Source: Salisapilia sapeloensis (lineage: Eukaryota > Oomycota > Peronosporomycetes > Peronosporales > Salisapiliaceae). From it: a DNA stretch of 64,000 bases. Shown piece after piece: positions 8,993 to 20,412 of this stretch. The stretch is from positions 96,019 through 160,018 of the forward strand of contig JAADVB010000008.1 of assembly GCA_023334545.1 (NCBI GenBank), written 5' to 3'. The stretch's first letter is position 1. The number at the start of each line of letters is the position of its first letter. Under the pieces are notes generated by a model, which saw nothing but the letters and a program-made list of their open reading frames with translations, ran no database searches and was not told the origin of the DNA. Both the position numbers and the translations under genes were made by a program.

Positions 8993-10400
8993 AGCGTTTT
9001 GAATGCACATGAAATGCGTTTATGTTGTTTCATTGATGATCGTGATGGGTAAAGAAGAGAGAGTCGATTGCTGGAAACAGGATGAAATTTAAAGCTTTAC
9101 TATTCGCATGCAATTATTAGGCACATCTTGTCGCTGTAGATGAATTTATGACCATGCAATATGTTGTAAGCACATTTGTGGTGAAATGCGCGATGATATG
9201 ATCGGCTCTTGAATAGTTGTTGCTGAAGGAAATGCCCCTAGCATCCATTCTTCAATGGAACGACACATCTTTAGCATTGGTTCATTGGTTTCTACTCAAG
9301 CGAGTAGAACATTCATTAACGATCTTGCAAAGTAAACCGTTCATTCTGTCGATGGGAGAAATAATAGCCTTTAAGTTGTGATGTGTTTGACCTCATCGTT
9401 AAGTATTTTTTTAAACCTCGGTCTATTATATTACATCACCGTAAAATACTTCTCTTCTTTCTCGTGTGTCTGCAAATCTGCCGCTGCTGGTCAAGACGCG
9501 CACCCGAAAAGTTCACCATAGTCTAACAGTTTTAACAGGCAAACTACTTGACTGCGTTTAGAAGCTATTCACGCTACTATGTGAGAGAGGAACCGAGGCA
9601 ACGGCTAAATTACCATATACATGAGATATCAGCGTTTCTTTGCAGCTTTTAATGCAAATTGCTAGCATACTTTTAGACAAGGCTTGCACGATGAATTTGC
9701 ATCACTTCGATAAGGATGAGCAAGAATACTCACGAGAACTTGTAGCGAATACTGCCTTATCAATTTCACCTCCAATCGACTTCATTCGCATCGTTCTGCA
9801 TTTAAGTCATGCATAACTTCATAAGCAGCGTCCTGCAGCTACTTTAAATATGTGTCATTTACAACTTTGATGTCATTGCATCATGCAAGAATGCTTCCCA
9901 CAAATATAAGTGTTGCCGCCAATACATGAGTAGCTAGAGAAACTTTGTCAGCGAGCGGAAATGTCACTTTGATGGGACGACACGCCTAATATCAATAATT
10001 CTGAGCTCATCAAGTAAGCCAATGGATCGTGCATGTAGTAAGTTTATGGCAAAGCAAGACCCAAGACCAAACTGTCATACAATTGCGATGTCGGGCGTAT
10101 CAATATGTATCCATGCCAGGTTACCGGTAATGCAACCCTTTCGCATACACCGCAAAACAGCTCCAACCTTAGTATTTGGTCGAACGACTACATAGTGCCC
10201 TTTATCGCAAGATAGTTCATTGTCATATGACCGCTTAAACGAGAATTTATTCTCTCCGGCCAGCGCACATAACCTTTCAAGGATACTACTACGTAGCCCA
10301 ACTTTACAATTTCCCAGTGTGACTGATGATCGGGTTGTACTAAAGACAGGAAACTGAGATGGAGAAGAGACCTGAAGCAGTCTGTAAGCATTGCAAGTTA
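8993..10400. other. Gene-free stretch
   Basis: About 1.4 kb with frequent stops in all frames and AT-rich patches. The only ORFs are short and unlike known proteins. Nothing is supported here. Confidence 0.5.
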
Positions 10401-10824
10401 CGTTATCAGGAATTCGACGAGAGTGGAACTTGATCTTATTCCCTCGGAAGTTTCAAAGACGCTGACAATTGAAGTACTGGAGGACATGAAGTGGACAGAT
10501 GAGACTACTTCGTTTGCTTATCATCCGAGCTCCAAATCTTCAGCAATTTGTACTTCGATCTCTTTGTATTTAAACGACGTCTTGTGCTCAGCTCTTGCCA
10601 GAGCATATATGAACGGAGGATGTGATAGAGCCGTCAAAGTCTTTCGAGTGTTCAACGGCATCGCTCATTTTTCTGATTGAGATATGTTACCGTACCAAGC
10701 ACAAGACATTGCAAATCCACTATTGGATGATGTATTAAGCACGTGAGCAATTCCCGCCGTATCGTCTGCATCTAAAGGATTGGCATTGCGACTTTATATC
10801 ATTTGTAGATTAGCACACTGACAC

Positions 10825-12290
10825 TTGCATCGAATCCATGACGACACAGTGAAAGCAGACGAGTATAAAGTCTTTCACCTCTCGGATGAAAAGAAGGCTG
10901 ACTGTAAGCGCATTGCGATGATACTCGTACACGAAGCGCCCAGACATTATCAAAAGTTTGACCAGTCTGCGCCTTGGAAAATGGACAGCAAATGCTGGAA
11001 GCCGGTCAAGACATCCAACAATGTGACCGTGTATCGTGAGCGGAATCCACCTCGTCGTGTGATGAAAGACACGTATAGTGATAGTGCTGGCTGGCAAATG
11101 CCTCGTGTAGTCGTCGGAAACGGAACGATCTCAGGCAATATCGATGAGCTCCTATTTGGTCTCGTGAACGGCGACGAGGCAGCAATTTTGCAAGGTATAA
11201 ACTACTCGGGATCACTGGCAACAAATTTTCAAATCCTTTCGACGATTGAAAAGCCAACTCTGGAGCACCCGTACCGTTGTACTGTTCTCTAATGGCATGC
11301 TGCAAGTCCAAGTCCAGCACTTCAAGGCGTTGTCAAAGATCGAGATGTTGTCTACATTCGAGCGACTGGAATTCCCCAAGTCAATAGGGACGAACGTGTT
11401 AGGTATAATCTGATGCATTCAGTCGACTTGCCTTCTACACCGCTTGAACGACAAGGAATCATATGATCCCGCCTCTCATCTTGTGTTCTCTTGAAGCCTG
11501 TTACCGAACAATCGGTTGAAGTGTTTGTCAAGGCATACCATGAAGTATTTGGGATCAACGTTTTCGACTCCATTGGTGTTGTCACGTTGGCAAGTGCACT
11601 TATGGACAACTGGACATCGACCCGATGTGCAAAACGAAAGAAACTTTCGTGGCTCCTTTAAAGGAAAAATGCGAACAAGGGCAAGGTAATGAGCTTGATT
11701 GGCAGCAGTGAAGTTGACAGCAAGTCCGAATGCCGATCCTGCAAAAAGTAGTTTGGTCCTTTGCGCAAAGCTTATGCCTGTACTTGTGCGATTCGTCAGT
11801 CCGTCGCAAATGCCTTTTTCCCATCGAGCTATTCGACGTCGTTCCCAAGCTAAAGCTGATGGCTGAAAAGGTTCATCTTTGTCTCACTTGTGACCAATTC
11901 ACCGACCAAGTCAGCTCATATAAAGTAGCTCGACAAAATATTAAAGCTGGAAGGTATGAACAAGATCGCAGTAGATCCACCGTCGTCGAGGCGTCTAAGA
12001 TCTCTCAGCTGGAAGACAGGCTTAATGAATTGACAGGCAAAGAATCCTGCGCTGGCGAAGTCTACGAGTTTGATTCGGACCAGCTTAGTCCTTTGACTGA
12101 AGGCTTTTTGCACTCCTTTGCCCACTTTATATCGTCTACTGATAACGCTGAAGTTGTCGAGTCGAAGCGAAGACTCAGTGATGAAGGCTCTGCGGAAACA
12201 GACACTGGAAACGATGAAGATGAATTGGAAGTTCTAAATGAAAATGTATGGAGAGGTAGCATTTCGAAGCTAGATCTGAAAGATGAATAA
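10825..12290 (+). pseudogene. START/FYVE-like zinc finger protein, broken copy
   Basis: A decayed member of the large oomycete family that joins a START-like lipid-binding domain to a FYVE-related zinc finger. Frame 1 (10825 to about 11275) has the typical N-terminal helix (LSDEKKADCKRIAMILVHEA) and START strands: WKPVKTSNNVTVYRERNPP, WQMPRVVVGNGTISG, and ILSTIEKPTLEHPYR. The reading then continues in another frame from about 11285 (WHAASPSPALQGVV, VYIRATGIPQVNRDERV, LMHSVDLP) up to a TGA at about 11467. A further frame carries TEQSVEVFVKAYHEVFG to about 11600. The zinc-finger start ECRSCKK (about 11729) runs into a TAG, and the family sequence resumes in a third frame as VVWSFAQSLCLYLCD through VHLCLTCDQF and an acidic tail to 12290. 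At least three frame changes or stops make it nonfunctional as one protein. The family match comes from remembered motif patterns. Confidence 0.75.
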
Positions 12291-12891
12291 CGAGGTCGAT
12301 AATTGGCTCAGCTGAAGATGACTGAGCAGCGACTTTGACAGGACAATAGAAGTGCTGTGGAATGAGAGCGAGTGGAGGAGCATGGTGTTTAACTTGTAGA
12401 GAAGTTGGGCTTAATCGGAATTCGTGTTCTTCGGCTCTGGGCTACCCCACCATATAGTTTCTACCACAATACTCGGTTTAGGGGATTTCCTAGATATGCT
12501 CGCTCTCAGCTGACTGAGCCACATCTACCTCTTCTTTATTGTCACTACCGTCTATAGCTTGTGTCGTCAAGAAATCGATAGTTTAACAACTGCGTCTCAA
12601 CACCTTGGTTTCCAGCACAAGCATCAGGGTCTCTTTTGCCTCTATTTTGGGAAAGAGTCGAATCATTCTAATGAAAGTAGCTGCCTAAACGGCGGGTTTC
12701 TTGCTCAGGCATTAATGAATTTGTAGCCGATGTGAATGGCATATGCATGTCGTACTACGACGTGGAAGCCTCAACAACATAAACAATAAGGAATACATGC
12801 TACTTGAAACTAAATCCATAAAATCCTTCGGGAACGATGGCCAATCGGGTTGGTTGTGTTGACAGAAAATTATAGATTGAGCGTGTTTGCC
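12291..12891. other. Intergenic spacer between convergent units
   Basis: About 600 bp between the START/FYVE relic and the 3' end of the HTATIP2-like gene. No gene, repeat or RNA structure is recognised. Confidence 0.5.
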
Positions 12892-13548
12892 TTAATGCTT
12901 CTGCAAGTCTGCCATACTCCAGACTGTAACGCCAGCCTCGCTTTGCTTCTCATAGTCTGCAACCATGGCTTTTGCAACAGAGCGAACGGAGACGGACGGC
13001 AAAATGTATTGACCAATCTTTTCCACCGTCCGAACCTTTTCACCTCGTTGCAACAGTCCAGGTTGGAAGATACTTGTACGTGCAAAGCCCAAGTCTTTTA
13101 CCTTGTCTTCCAGCTCACCCTTACATTGCGGGTACAGGAACCAACTGGACGACTTTGCACCAGTAGAGGACAAGAGTCCAAAGTAAGGAATTTGATAGGT
13201 CTTGACCAATTCAGCAAAGCGAATGTTGTAGCCAAAGTCGATCTTCCGGAAGTTTTCAGCGCCACCGGCATCGGCACGAGTGGTACCAAAGCAGCTAAAG
13301 GCAGCATCAAACTTGTCCGATACGATAGACGCATCCATCTCTTCGAAGTCTATCGGACGAATTTCGAGCTTGGAGGATGCAGCGGAGACGTCCATGGAGG
13401 GGAATGCTTTCCCCCATTGGTCTTGCGGCACTTGACGGCGCGTGACAGCGACAACTCTGTTACAGTTTGAAGATGACACGAGCTCAGCAACGAGTTCACG
13501 GCCGACGGCACCAGTGGAGCCAAGGACGATTGCCGAGTAAGGAGACAT
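12892..13548 (-). CDS. HTATIP2/TIP30-like NAD(P)-binding oxidoreductase
   Basis: A 218-residue atypical short-chain dehydrogenase with one uninterrupted exon and an ATG start. The N-terminal nucleotide-binding motif is VLGSTGAVGRELVAEL (residues about 8-23). The strand-loop SCFGTTRADAGGAENFRKIDF (about 85-105) is the family hallmark seen in HTATIP2 (CC3/TIP30). It is followed by YFGLLSSTGAKSSSWFLYPQCKGELE (about 125-150), where a Tyr-free SxxK-type active site is typical of this group. The length is close to human HTATIP2 (about 242). The human protein binds NADPH and has been linked to importin-beta and transcription. Its role in protists is unknown, so I call it an oxidoreductase only. Neighbours are unrelated and the next plus-strand gene is over 3 kb away. 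Confidence 0.88.
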   Translation of the reverse strand: MSPYSAIVLGSTGAVGRELVAELVSSSNCNRVVAVTRRQVPQDQWGKAFPSMDVSAASSKLEIRPIDFEEMDASIVSDKFDAAFSCFGTTRADAGGAENFRKIDFGYNIRFAELVKTYQIPYFGLLSSTGAKSSSWFLYPQCKGELEDKVKDLGFARTSIFQPGLLQRGEKVRTVEKIGQYILPSVSVRSVAKAMVADYEKQSEAGVTVWSMADLQKH

Positions 13549-16500
13549 GCTTGTTCTCAGGAGGGGTGATTGACGAGGTGATGCCGTGCGAGATGTAAAG
13601 TGGACTTGGAAGTGACGAGTTGGCTCTATTTAGGGAAGCATATAAATTTCAAGTGTAAAATAAAGTTTCAAATAAATGTCTAATGGATCTTTAGGGGGCG
13701 CGGAGTAGGGGCGATGGGAACTTCAGGAGAGCTACGTTAAGGCAGTCTTTTGTGGATACAAGTCGCAGATAGACATTTTCCGGGAGCATGTCTCCAAGAA
13801 GTTAGCTGGTAGTCGTGAATACTGGATTTATATTAATAATAATGACAGTGAGATTATTGTAAGTAGGCTTGGCGAAGGTGAAGGCAAGTTTGGGAAGGGG
13901 TTTACGATCTATTAGATAGCACGCAGAGAAGGCAGCTATCCTCGTTTATACTTTATACATTGAGATAAACACTGTGTAAAATATACTTCGCACAGCCGAT
14001 GCCTTCTTGACGAACGAATGCGTTATTCGCAGTTGCAAACAACCCAGGTTCCGTTTCTGTTCATCGCTAAATAAGTTGCTATCAGACAAGTTCGATCTGC
14101 ACAAAACAACTCTCTTTGAATGTTTAGCTTGCATTGATGTGCAAATTGGGCATCGTTGATAAGTAATCGTCAAATCTTTTGGATCTAAGCGTGCTCTAAC
14201 GGAGAAGCAAAATTTTCCTCTGTGCTACGCACATTAAAATGATCTATCAGCACACACAATGGGTTTGAAAGCCGTCGTGACACTCTAGATCTAACTCCTT
14301 TCAATGCATCGATAGTTGCTTCCATTTCAACTTCGCGTTCAACCAGACTAGCAGCGTTCCCTCTACATCTGCAACATGCCTATATTCCTTTCGTATCTGT
14401 TTTCCTATAAGCTGTCCTTTAATAAAGAGGTGTGTCGGAGATTTTCAACATTTCTGCACTCTCTAAAACATTTAACAAGGAATTACTGATAAACATATAC
14501 GATCTCTTACTACTGTGTATTGCTTGTGTATCATCTAGTGGTTACACATGGAATACACGTCACGTGCTGTCAGGCCACAACAGGTCTTCGTGCAGTGTGA
14601 TTCGCTAAGGGAACCAAACTATCGTGTGCTGCCTGCTGTGGTGGCCAATCGAATAGCTGCCAAGTCAATCGTAACTTTATTGAACTATCAGCGTTCAATT
14701 AAGAACAGAGCGCAAGGCATTCATTGTTAGATTTCCTTCGAATATACACAGAAGCAGCTCCCACAGAACCCAGAGTGAGTGCAATTTTAGCCCACGGAAA
14801 CTTGTCAGCTCGAAGCTTGCCATGGGTTTGACTCGGACCAAGTGTCATTAACCCGTATCAATGCATCTTTCGTGAATACATTCTATCTAGATTCGGTCGG
14901 AGCGATAGAAGAGCATTTAAATCTACCTATACGATATGTTGCTGCATTCGATGCAAGTATCGCTTGACCTTGTCTGAATCATGACATTTTGACAGACCGT
15001 ATGCATATTCATCAATGCAACAACCTTATCTTTTATCTTCTCACCGAAACGACTAGCAGCACAGCAGCAACAGGTACTACCTCTAACTATGCTGAGTCGC
15101 TTTTAGTAGGCTTGCTTGCGCGCTACTGCATGCGGTGGTCTTTTAGCAATCTACTATGGTAACCTTGGATCGTTTGTTACGTGTTCGAACTGTTCCAGTG
15201 GATCGTGATACGACTTATGGATGAAAGGGATGAGCGTAGAGATAGATCGATTAAACCTCCATTTACGGAGCTACAGCCAAAGCTATGGTTTCATAGCTTT
15301 TACAAACTTGCAGGCATGACCAAGTTTCCATATTCGGCATTGAAGGGACATGACAAAAGCATTCATCGACTACGATCAACGAGTAGGATGATGAATTCGG
15401 ACGTTTTGCAACATCACTGGATGCGGACCAGGCTCGAGTATCAACCTCATTTTAATTGCATTTAAACAACAGCTGACTAGGTATGAGATATAAAAGTCGA
15501 TGTGCTCCGATTCAGCTTGTACAAACTGCTAGGTTCTTTTTGTTGAAGATAGCTGAAATGCTCGAGTAATGCATTTTGGTAGCTTTCGAAGCTTCCATTA
15601 AAACCGTTACTTGTCGTAGCAAGTCGGTTAGAAGCCAGTGGGTGTCGAATGTTGCTTCGGCTTATTCGCATCGATCCAATGATAGCGACACGAGCAGTCA
15701 TTGACGAATAATCTGAACATTAGGGGCGATCGGCACGCACTGTGCCAGATGGAGACTTTAGACAGGACTATATCGCAAGTACCATCACGTTTGTGAGGTG
15801 GGCAGGAGATAGACGTCGACGCTAAAATTACCAGTCTAGATAAACGTGGCTTTAATCGGTCACAAAGCAAAATTTTGATGTTCAACCAGGTACTTCCTCA
15901 ACGATTTGGTCTATCTTTTCATCGTGGTGGTGTTTGAGTGGACTCTTGCATTCAAAATCGATGCAGGGATATCTAATTGGAGCCGGTACACATGATGGAA
16001 TCGATGCCAAAGCAAAGTAATACGCGTAGAAATGCTGGAAACGGATGCTGTAATGTCAAAGGGTAGTAAAGAGAAATACTTATCGGTCGAAGCCATGTTT
16101 AAGCACCAAGTGTCACATTTCATGTTCATACATATATCGCTTTAAAATGACGGGTTCTTCCGGCACAAACAAAACAAAAAATGGCGACCCATTCGCTCCA
16201 GATGTCGTCGATCTCGATGATGTCAACAAGGATGATTCCTGATATAATACTTCTTGTCGATCCTAAGTCCATGCGCCTTATCAAGTTCCGTCCTTGCGTT
16301 TTCTCTAGTCTTCCCATTGGGTTCCGAATCATGTGCTCAATCCTACGGTACCGCTGACAGCACCGGAATACATAGCTTCAGCGCATCCCCCTTCCTTTGC
16401 GTTTCGCTGATGACTGTATCCTGTGGTAGAAGCGAAACGCGCCAAATGAAAAAACTCTTCCGATGCTCAAGAGCGAAATGTCCATGTGCGACATCGACAT

Positions 16501-16756
16501 GCATATTCGTGTTAAAATAGATCAGATACACACCGTGTGCTTATACCTACACTTGCTCCGGCATGCTCGTCAAGCCAGCTAGAGCGCATAGAGCGACTCT
16601 AAATCTACGCCTAATCTGATCAAAACCCCTACTCCGACATTATCTGGAGGCAAGTTCAAGGTGTAAAATTATCCGTTCCCGCCTGGCTTCTTCATTCTCT
16701 TATTAGCCATATCGAGGGGAAGCGAATTGTGTTTTTCCGACGGTATAGCGCCACTA
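13549..16756. other. 3.2-kb gene-poor region
   Basis: Only short, disconnected ORFs occur. One run at about 14810-14980 on the plus strand stays open and protein-like (CHGFDSDQVSLTRINASF, then LDSVGAIEEHLNLPIRYVAAFDASI). It has no start and is flanked by stops, which suggests the relic of an unidentified gene. The other ORFs here, including 15181-15465 and 16126-16531, match no family I know. I see no terminal repeats, target-site duplications or transposase motifs. Confidence 0.45.
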
Positions 16757-18073
16757 ATGACCAATCTCGAGGCCCCGCTCGTGCTCACGCCGTCCTCGTC
16801 GCTCGTGGACCTCGCAGCGGCATTGAAGAATAATGACGTCGACACCGATCTCCTGTCGGACTTGGAGGCAGCGACCACCAGCAGTATTACGTACCCAACT
16901 TCCCAAAGTGAACTCTGGAGCATGTCTTTCCAAAACTCACCCGTTGATGCGTTCGACCCTTTTCTAACGGATGAAGCGTCTGGATATGCAATGGAACCGG
17001 TGAAATCCGAGACGCGTGTATCACAGGATAATCCGAAGAAGAAACGAGGTCGAAAGCCAAGTGGCAAGGCGAAGGAGTCGACAAAGAAAAAGAGACCGCC
17101 TCCTACGCCACATAAAGCCAAACTACGTACGTACGAACGTCGGAGTCGACATAAGCGACAGTGTACAATGCAGCAGATGAAGGAAGAAGTAAAGGAGCTG
17201 GAGAGACGGGTGGCCATGTTGTGTTCGGCAGACGACTCGAACGAGCATCGACAGTTGACGAAAGAGATTGTCGAGCTACAGGAGAACAACTTTCACTTGC
17301 GACAGACGATTGATGAGCACAAATTCTTTCAGTCGATGGTCCATCTAGAATTCGAGCATCGTGAGTCTGCTCCGGAAGAAGAGATCGAAGCGACGTTGAC
17401 GACGCCCTTTGTCTGGCATCCCATGTCCGATGACGCGTGCTACGATACGATGCGCAAGTCCTTGGGTGAAATCGAGAGCTTTAGTAACGACCCAGACTTT
17501 ACGTCGAGTGGTCTCCAGGTCTTTGGCTGGAGTGAAAAGCGACTCTTGCGTGGTCATGACGTTCGCTTTTTATTCCACAAGCAGTTCCACCGGTACTCGT
17601 ATGAAGATCTCGCGCACAAGTCATTTGAAATGAGAGCCGTACAGGACCAGTGCTCTCGCTACCTCGGTCCGTTCTTGCGTGTGCAAGTGGAAATCATCCA
17701 GCGACTGAGCGACGACGTTGTCGTCGTCCGTCGTCGTATCCGGCATGAGCAAGATGGGTGGGTCCACCATACCATCTACCTCCTGTTCCGTATGGAAACG
17801 GAGGATGGACACGTCGTCTGCATACGAGACTTGAACCCGAGGAGCGCTGAGCAATTCAATGTCGTCCAGGACAGCACCAAATGCGTGATCTGGGCGCATT
17901 GCTTCATCTGGTGGAGGTTTAAGAAGATGGAGGAAGGTGGCTTCCAAGTTGAATATGGAGGCAGTCTCGGCTCTGCGACCAAGGCGGATGCTGCGTTTTG
18001 GATGAAAGAAGTTCTCTTGTGTGCTTTGCGATGGGAAAGTCTGACGATCGGACCTTTGCTCAAGGTCAGTTGA
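16757..18073 (+). CDS. bZIP-like regulator with START-like C-terminal half
   Basis: A 438-residue protein beginning at ATG 16757; the open frame upstream starts only with TTG. The N-terminal 90 residues are acidic and Ser/Thr-rich, like an activation domain. Lys/Arg-rich tracts follow (about 92-135, including KKKRGRKPSGK, which looks like an AT-hook/NLS). Next are a basic stretch (about 135-145) and a heptad coiled coil, MKEEVKELERRVAML through ENNFHLRQTIDEHKFF (about 145-200). This order fits a basic-leucine-zipper factor, although I cannot find the canonical Asn-x7-Arg signature. Residues of about 215-435 form an alpha/beta region (WHPMSDDACYDTMRKSL, FLFHKQFHRYSYEDLA, VVVVRRRIRHEQDGWVHH, HCFIWWRFKKMEEGGFQVEY) resembling the START-like part of oomycete M96 mating-specific and bZIP proteins. 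It probably acts in the nucleus. The PH-domain gene starts 68 bp downstream on the same strand. Confidence 0.7.
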   Translation: MTNLEAPLVLTPSSSLVDLAAALKNNDVDTDLLSDLEAATTSSITYPTSQSELWSMSFQNSPVDAFDPFLTDEASGYAMEPVKSETRVSQDNPKKKRGRKPSGKAKESTKKKRPPPTPHKAKLRTYERRSRHKRQCTMQQMKEEVKELERRVAMLCSADDSNEHRQLTKEIVELQENNFHLRQTIDEHKFFQSMVHLEFEHRESAPEEEIEATLTTPFVWHPMSDDACYDTMRKSLGEIESFSNDPDFTSSGLQVFGWSEKRLLRGHDVRFLFHKQFHRYSYEDLAHKSFEMRAVQDQCSRYLGPFLRVQVEIIQRLSDDVVVVRRRIRHEQDGWVHHTIYLLFRMETEDGHVVCIRDLNPRSAEQFNVVQDSTKCVIWAHCFIWWRFKKMEEGGFQVEYGGSLGSATKADAAFWMKEVLLCALRWESLTIGPLLKVS

Positions 18074-18141
18074 GGATGGAGATTTGTTTTGCATGTTGTA
18101 GCGTTTATCTATCGAAATGAAAAAAAACTTGAAACGAATGT

Positions 18142-19962
18142 ATGTTATGGATGAATTTGGAATCGTCTGTACGTTTCAACGAGACTGCTGTTGCTGCTGC
18201 AAGGGGCTCAAGGATTCGTATGGCAGAAGTAGGATGTATCGAAGGGTATTTGATGCTCTTGTGTGATACGACGGACGGACAGGAACTAGTGTCGACATTC
18301 ACGATGCTCAATGGGACCAAGCTACGGTGCTTTTATATGGGTGATGGACAGACTGGGAATGTACCAATGGAGGAGATTATGAGTATGGAAGTCGAAGGTG
18401 TCGGAGAGTGGGATCCATCGACAGAGTTACCATTCGATCGAGATCAGGCAAAGATTAGCTATTGTGTTGTCGGACATGGCGAAAGTAAGAAGGAACAGAT
18501 CGAGTTATGTTTCATGGCAACCTCAGTCGAGGAAAAGCAGCTTTGGGTGGATGCGATTCATAAAGCGTTATCAAGTCGTACAAGCTGCAGTGACAACCAT
18601 AGTGCTTTTACAATGGATGAACACCGACCATTGAGATCGTCTTCGTCGACATATTCTGCAGGAATTACTAGCTGTGTCATGCTTGAGCAAAGTGCATCCA
18701 AGACAGAAATCAATTGTCGACTGGATGCAAGAGCTTATGCGCGCAATCAGTCCATCGGCTCGAAATGGAGAGAGTGTCTTGTAGTATGGGAGCCGCCGAC
18801 GGTTAGTCTCTACGATACGTTTACGAGATCTTCTATCAACGGCACAAATAGTGCTCAGCCGATAGAAAGCCATGTCGTTGTGCGAGTGGCGCGATTTCGC
18901 TCACTCTTCGCGTACAGTCCATCCAAGCATCGATGTAAGTATGGATTACGATTTCAAGACGCAAAGGGAGAGTATATAGAGCTCTCTTTGTCCGAGAACG
19001 AACAAAAGCACTGGTATACGGTCGTTTCTGAGTGTCTTGCCAGCAGAAGCAGCTCTGCCAGCACCAACTCAATGCAAAGACCGACGAATGGAATAAGCGA
19101 AAGCTCTGAGAACTCTGAGGTATCTCGAGACCAGGCGATACCACCGATCGCTAGAGCAGCCATGGAAGGCTATGTCGATGTCCGAAGCAAGAAACGTTTA
19201 AGTGTACATTGGAGTCGGCAGTACGCTGTTCTCATCGGGACGCAGTGGCTGTTGTACAAAGACCAAATACAGGCAAGTAAGCTTAATTGGAAATCATCCG
19301 TCGAAAATGTGATACGTGGTTCAGAAGCGATACTTGCAACTGACATTGTGAAAGCGGAAGTATGGAATAAAACTAACAGCTCACCAATACGGCACAAAAA
19401 ACGTAGCAAGAAAGAGAAAGAGAAAGACTATTTTGTAGTGACGCTCAGCACAGGTAGTACAATGGTTTGTCGAGTTTCTACATCGACAGAGCGAGAGCAA
19501 TGGCTGGAGGCTATTGAAAATGAAATCAACCTTTCGTCCCAGACAGAGCGACAGGTAGCTCAAGCGATCGAAGATTCACGTGCTAAAGCAAAGGAAAGAG
19601 ATCGTGTACGATCCAAATTTACAAAACTACAATCGGAAGCCAAACGCCGGTCTATGCTGCTAAGAGAAATCTTGGAGGAAAACACAGAAGCAATGGACGA
19701 CCCCGAAGAGACAAACGAAGGGTTCCTCGCAAGAAGAGCATCGCGAAGACGGCGATCTTCGATATTGACTACTCCATCACCTGTTCAGAGCAGTAGCGCA
19801 GTGAAGCCTCAAGTAGGACTTTGGGATTGGATATGGACTGACTGGTTATTCCGCTGTTGTTGGCAAGAGCAGCATCACTGTCAACCAGCACCAGATTGGC
19901 TCGTACAGTCTGGTACTAGACAAAAACCTTTGTATATTTGTGAATATTATAGCGACGCATAG
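18142..19962 (+). CDS. Triple PH-domain protein
   Basis: A 606-residue protein with three pleckstrin-homology-like domains, each ending in the characteristic C-terminal helix with a conserved Trp. These are KQLWVDAIHKAL (about 133-143), QKHWYTVVSECL (about 288-299) and EQWLEAIENEI (about 452-462). The first PH begins at GCIEGYLMLLCD (about 31) and the third at MEGYVDVRSKKRLSVHWSRQYAVL (about 348). A basic coiled-coil segment follows (about 470-520, with KAKERDRVRSKFTKLQSEAKRRS), then an Arg/Ser-rich linker and an unusual Trp-rich C-terminus (WDWIWTDWLFRCCW). PH domains commonly bind phosphoinositides or proteins, so a membrane-associated scaffold is likely, but I see no enzymatic domain. The ATG at 18142 starts the frame; ATG 18220 is a possible alternative that removes 26 residues. 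It follows the bZIP-like gene by only 68 bp, so promoter or terminator elements must be very compact or overlapping. Confidence 0.8.
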   Translation: MLWMNLESSVRFNETAVAAARGSRIRMAEVGCIEGYLMLLCDTTDGQELVSTFTMLNGTKLRCFYMGDGQTGNVPMEEIMSMEVEGVGEWDPSTELPFDRDQAKISYCVVGHGESKKEQIELCFMATSVEEKQLWVDAIHKALSSRTSCSDNHSAFTMDEHRPLRSSSSTYSAGITSCVMLEQSASKTEINCRLDARAYARNQSIGSKWRECLVVWEPPTVSLYDTFTRSSINGTNSAQPIESHVVVRVARFRSLFAYSPSKHRCKYGLRFQDAKGEYIELSLSENEQKHWYTVVSECLASRSSSASTNSMQRPTNGISESSENSEVSRDQAIPPIARAAMEGYVDVRSKKRLSVHWSRQYAVLIGTQWLLYKDQIQASKLNWKSSVENVIRGSEAILATDIVKAEVWNKTNSSPIRHKKRSKKEKEKDYFVVTLSTGSTMVCRVSTSTEREQWLEAIENEINLSSQTERQVAQAIEDSRAKAKERDRVRSKFTKLQSEAKRRSMLLREILEENTEAMDDPEETNEGFLARRASRRRRSSILTTPSPVQSSSAVKPQVGLWDWIWTDWLFRCCWQEQHHCQPAPDWLVQSGTRQKPLYICEYYSDA

Positions 19963-20412
19963 GCTATAGATTAATTCCAAGTAGTTGATCTACCTCTCAT
20001 TCACTCTTTAATACAAGAAAATTGTAGAGTTGAGGAAGCATCACGCTACGGAGATCATAAAACAAGTAGCATAGGATAAAATGAAATGGTTTTAACGTTG
20101 TTTAATCGAAACAAAAGGTGGTTTCCGTAGCGTGGTTAATCTTATAAAAATCTCAGTAAGATTAGTATCAAAAGTATATTACAAAAAATAATGTAGAATA
20201 AATCAAACAAACCATCTTTACTTCATGGAATCACTGGGTATCCATTCTGTGCCACCGCATACATTTAGCTAGGACCTGCCTGACACTAGGGTTCTCGATC
20301 TATGTATGAAATGACCCGCGTGGCGGCGATGACCGTAGTTGTTGGTACGATTATGGTACAAAGTACCGCTTGCGACCACATATTCGACACAAAACTTTAC
20401 GAACACGAAGCG
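19963..20412. other. AT-rich intergenic spacer
   Basis: The 3' flank of the triple-PH gene and the 5' flank of the EMC10 gene. It is AT-rich with no ORF of note. Confidence 0.5.

Noticed and set aside
20302-20412. Upstream in-frame extension of EMC10
   Set aside because: The signal peptide starts at the 20413 ATG; the extension would place 37 residues in front of it.
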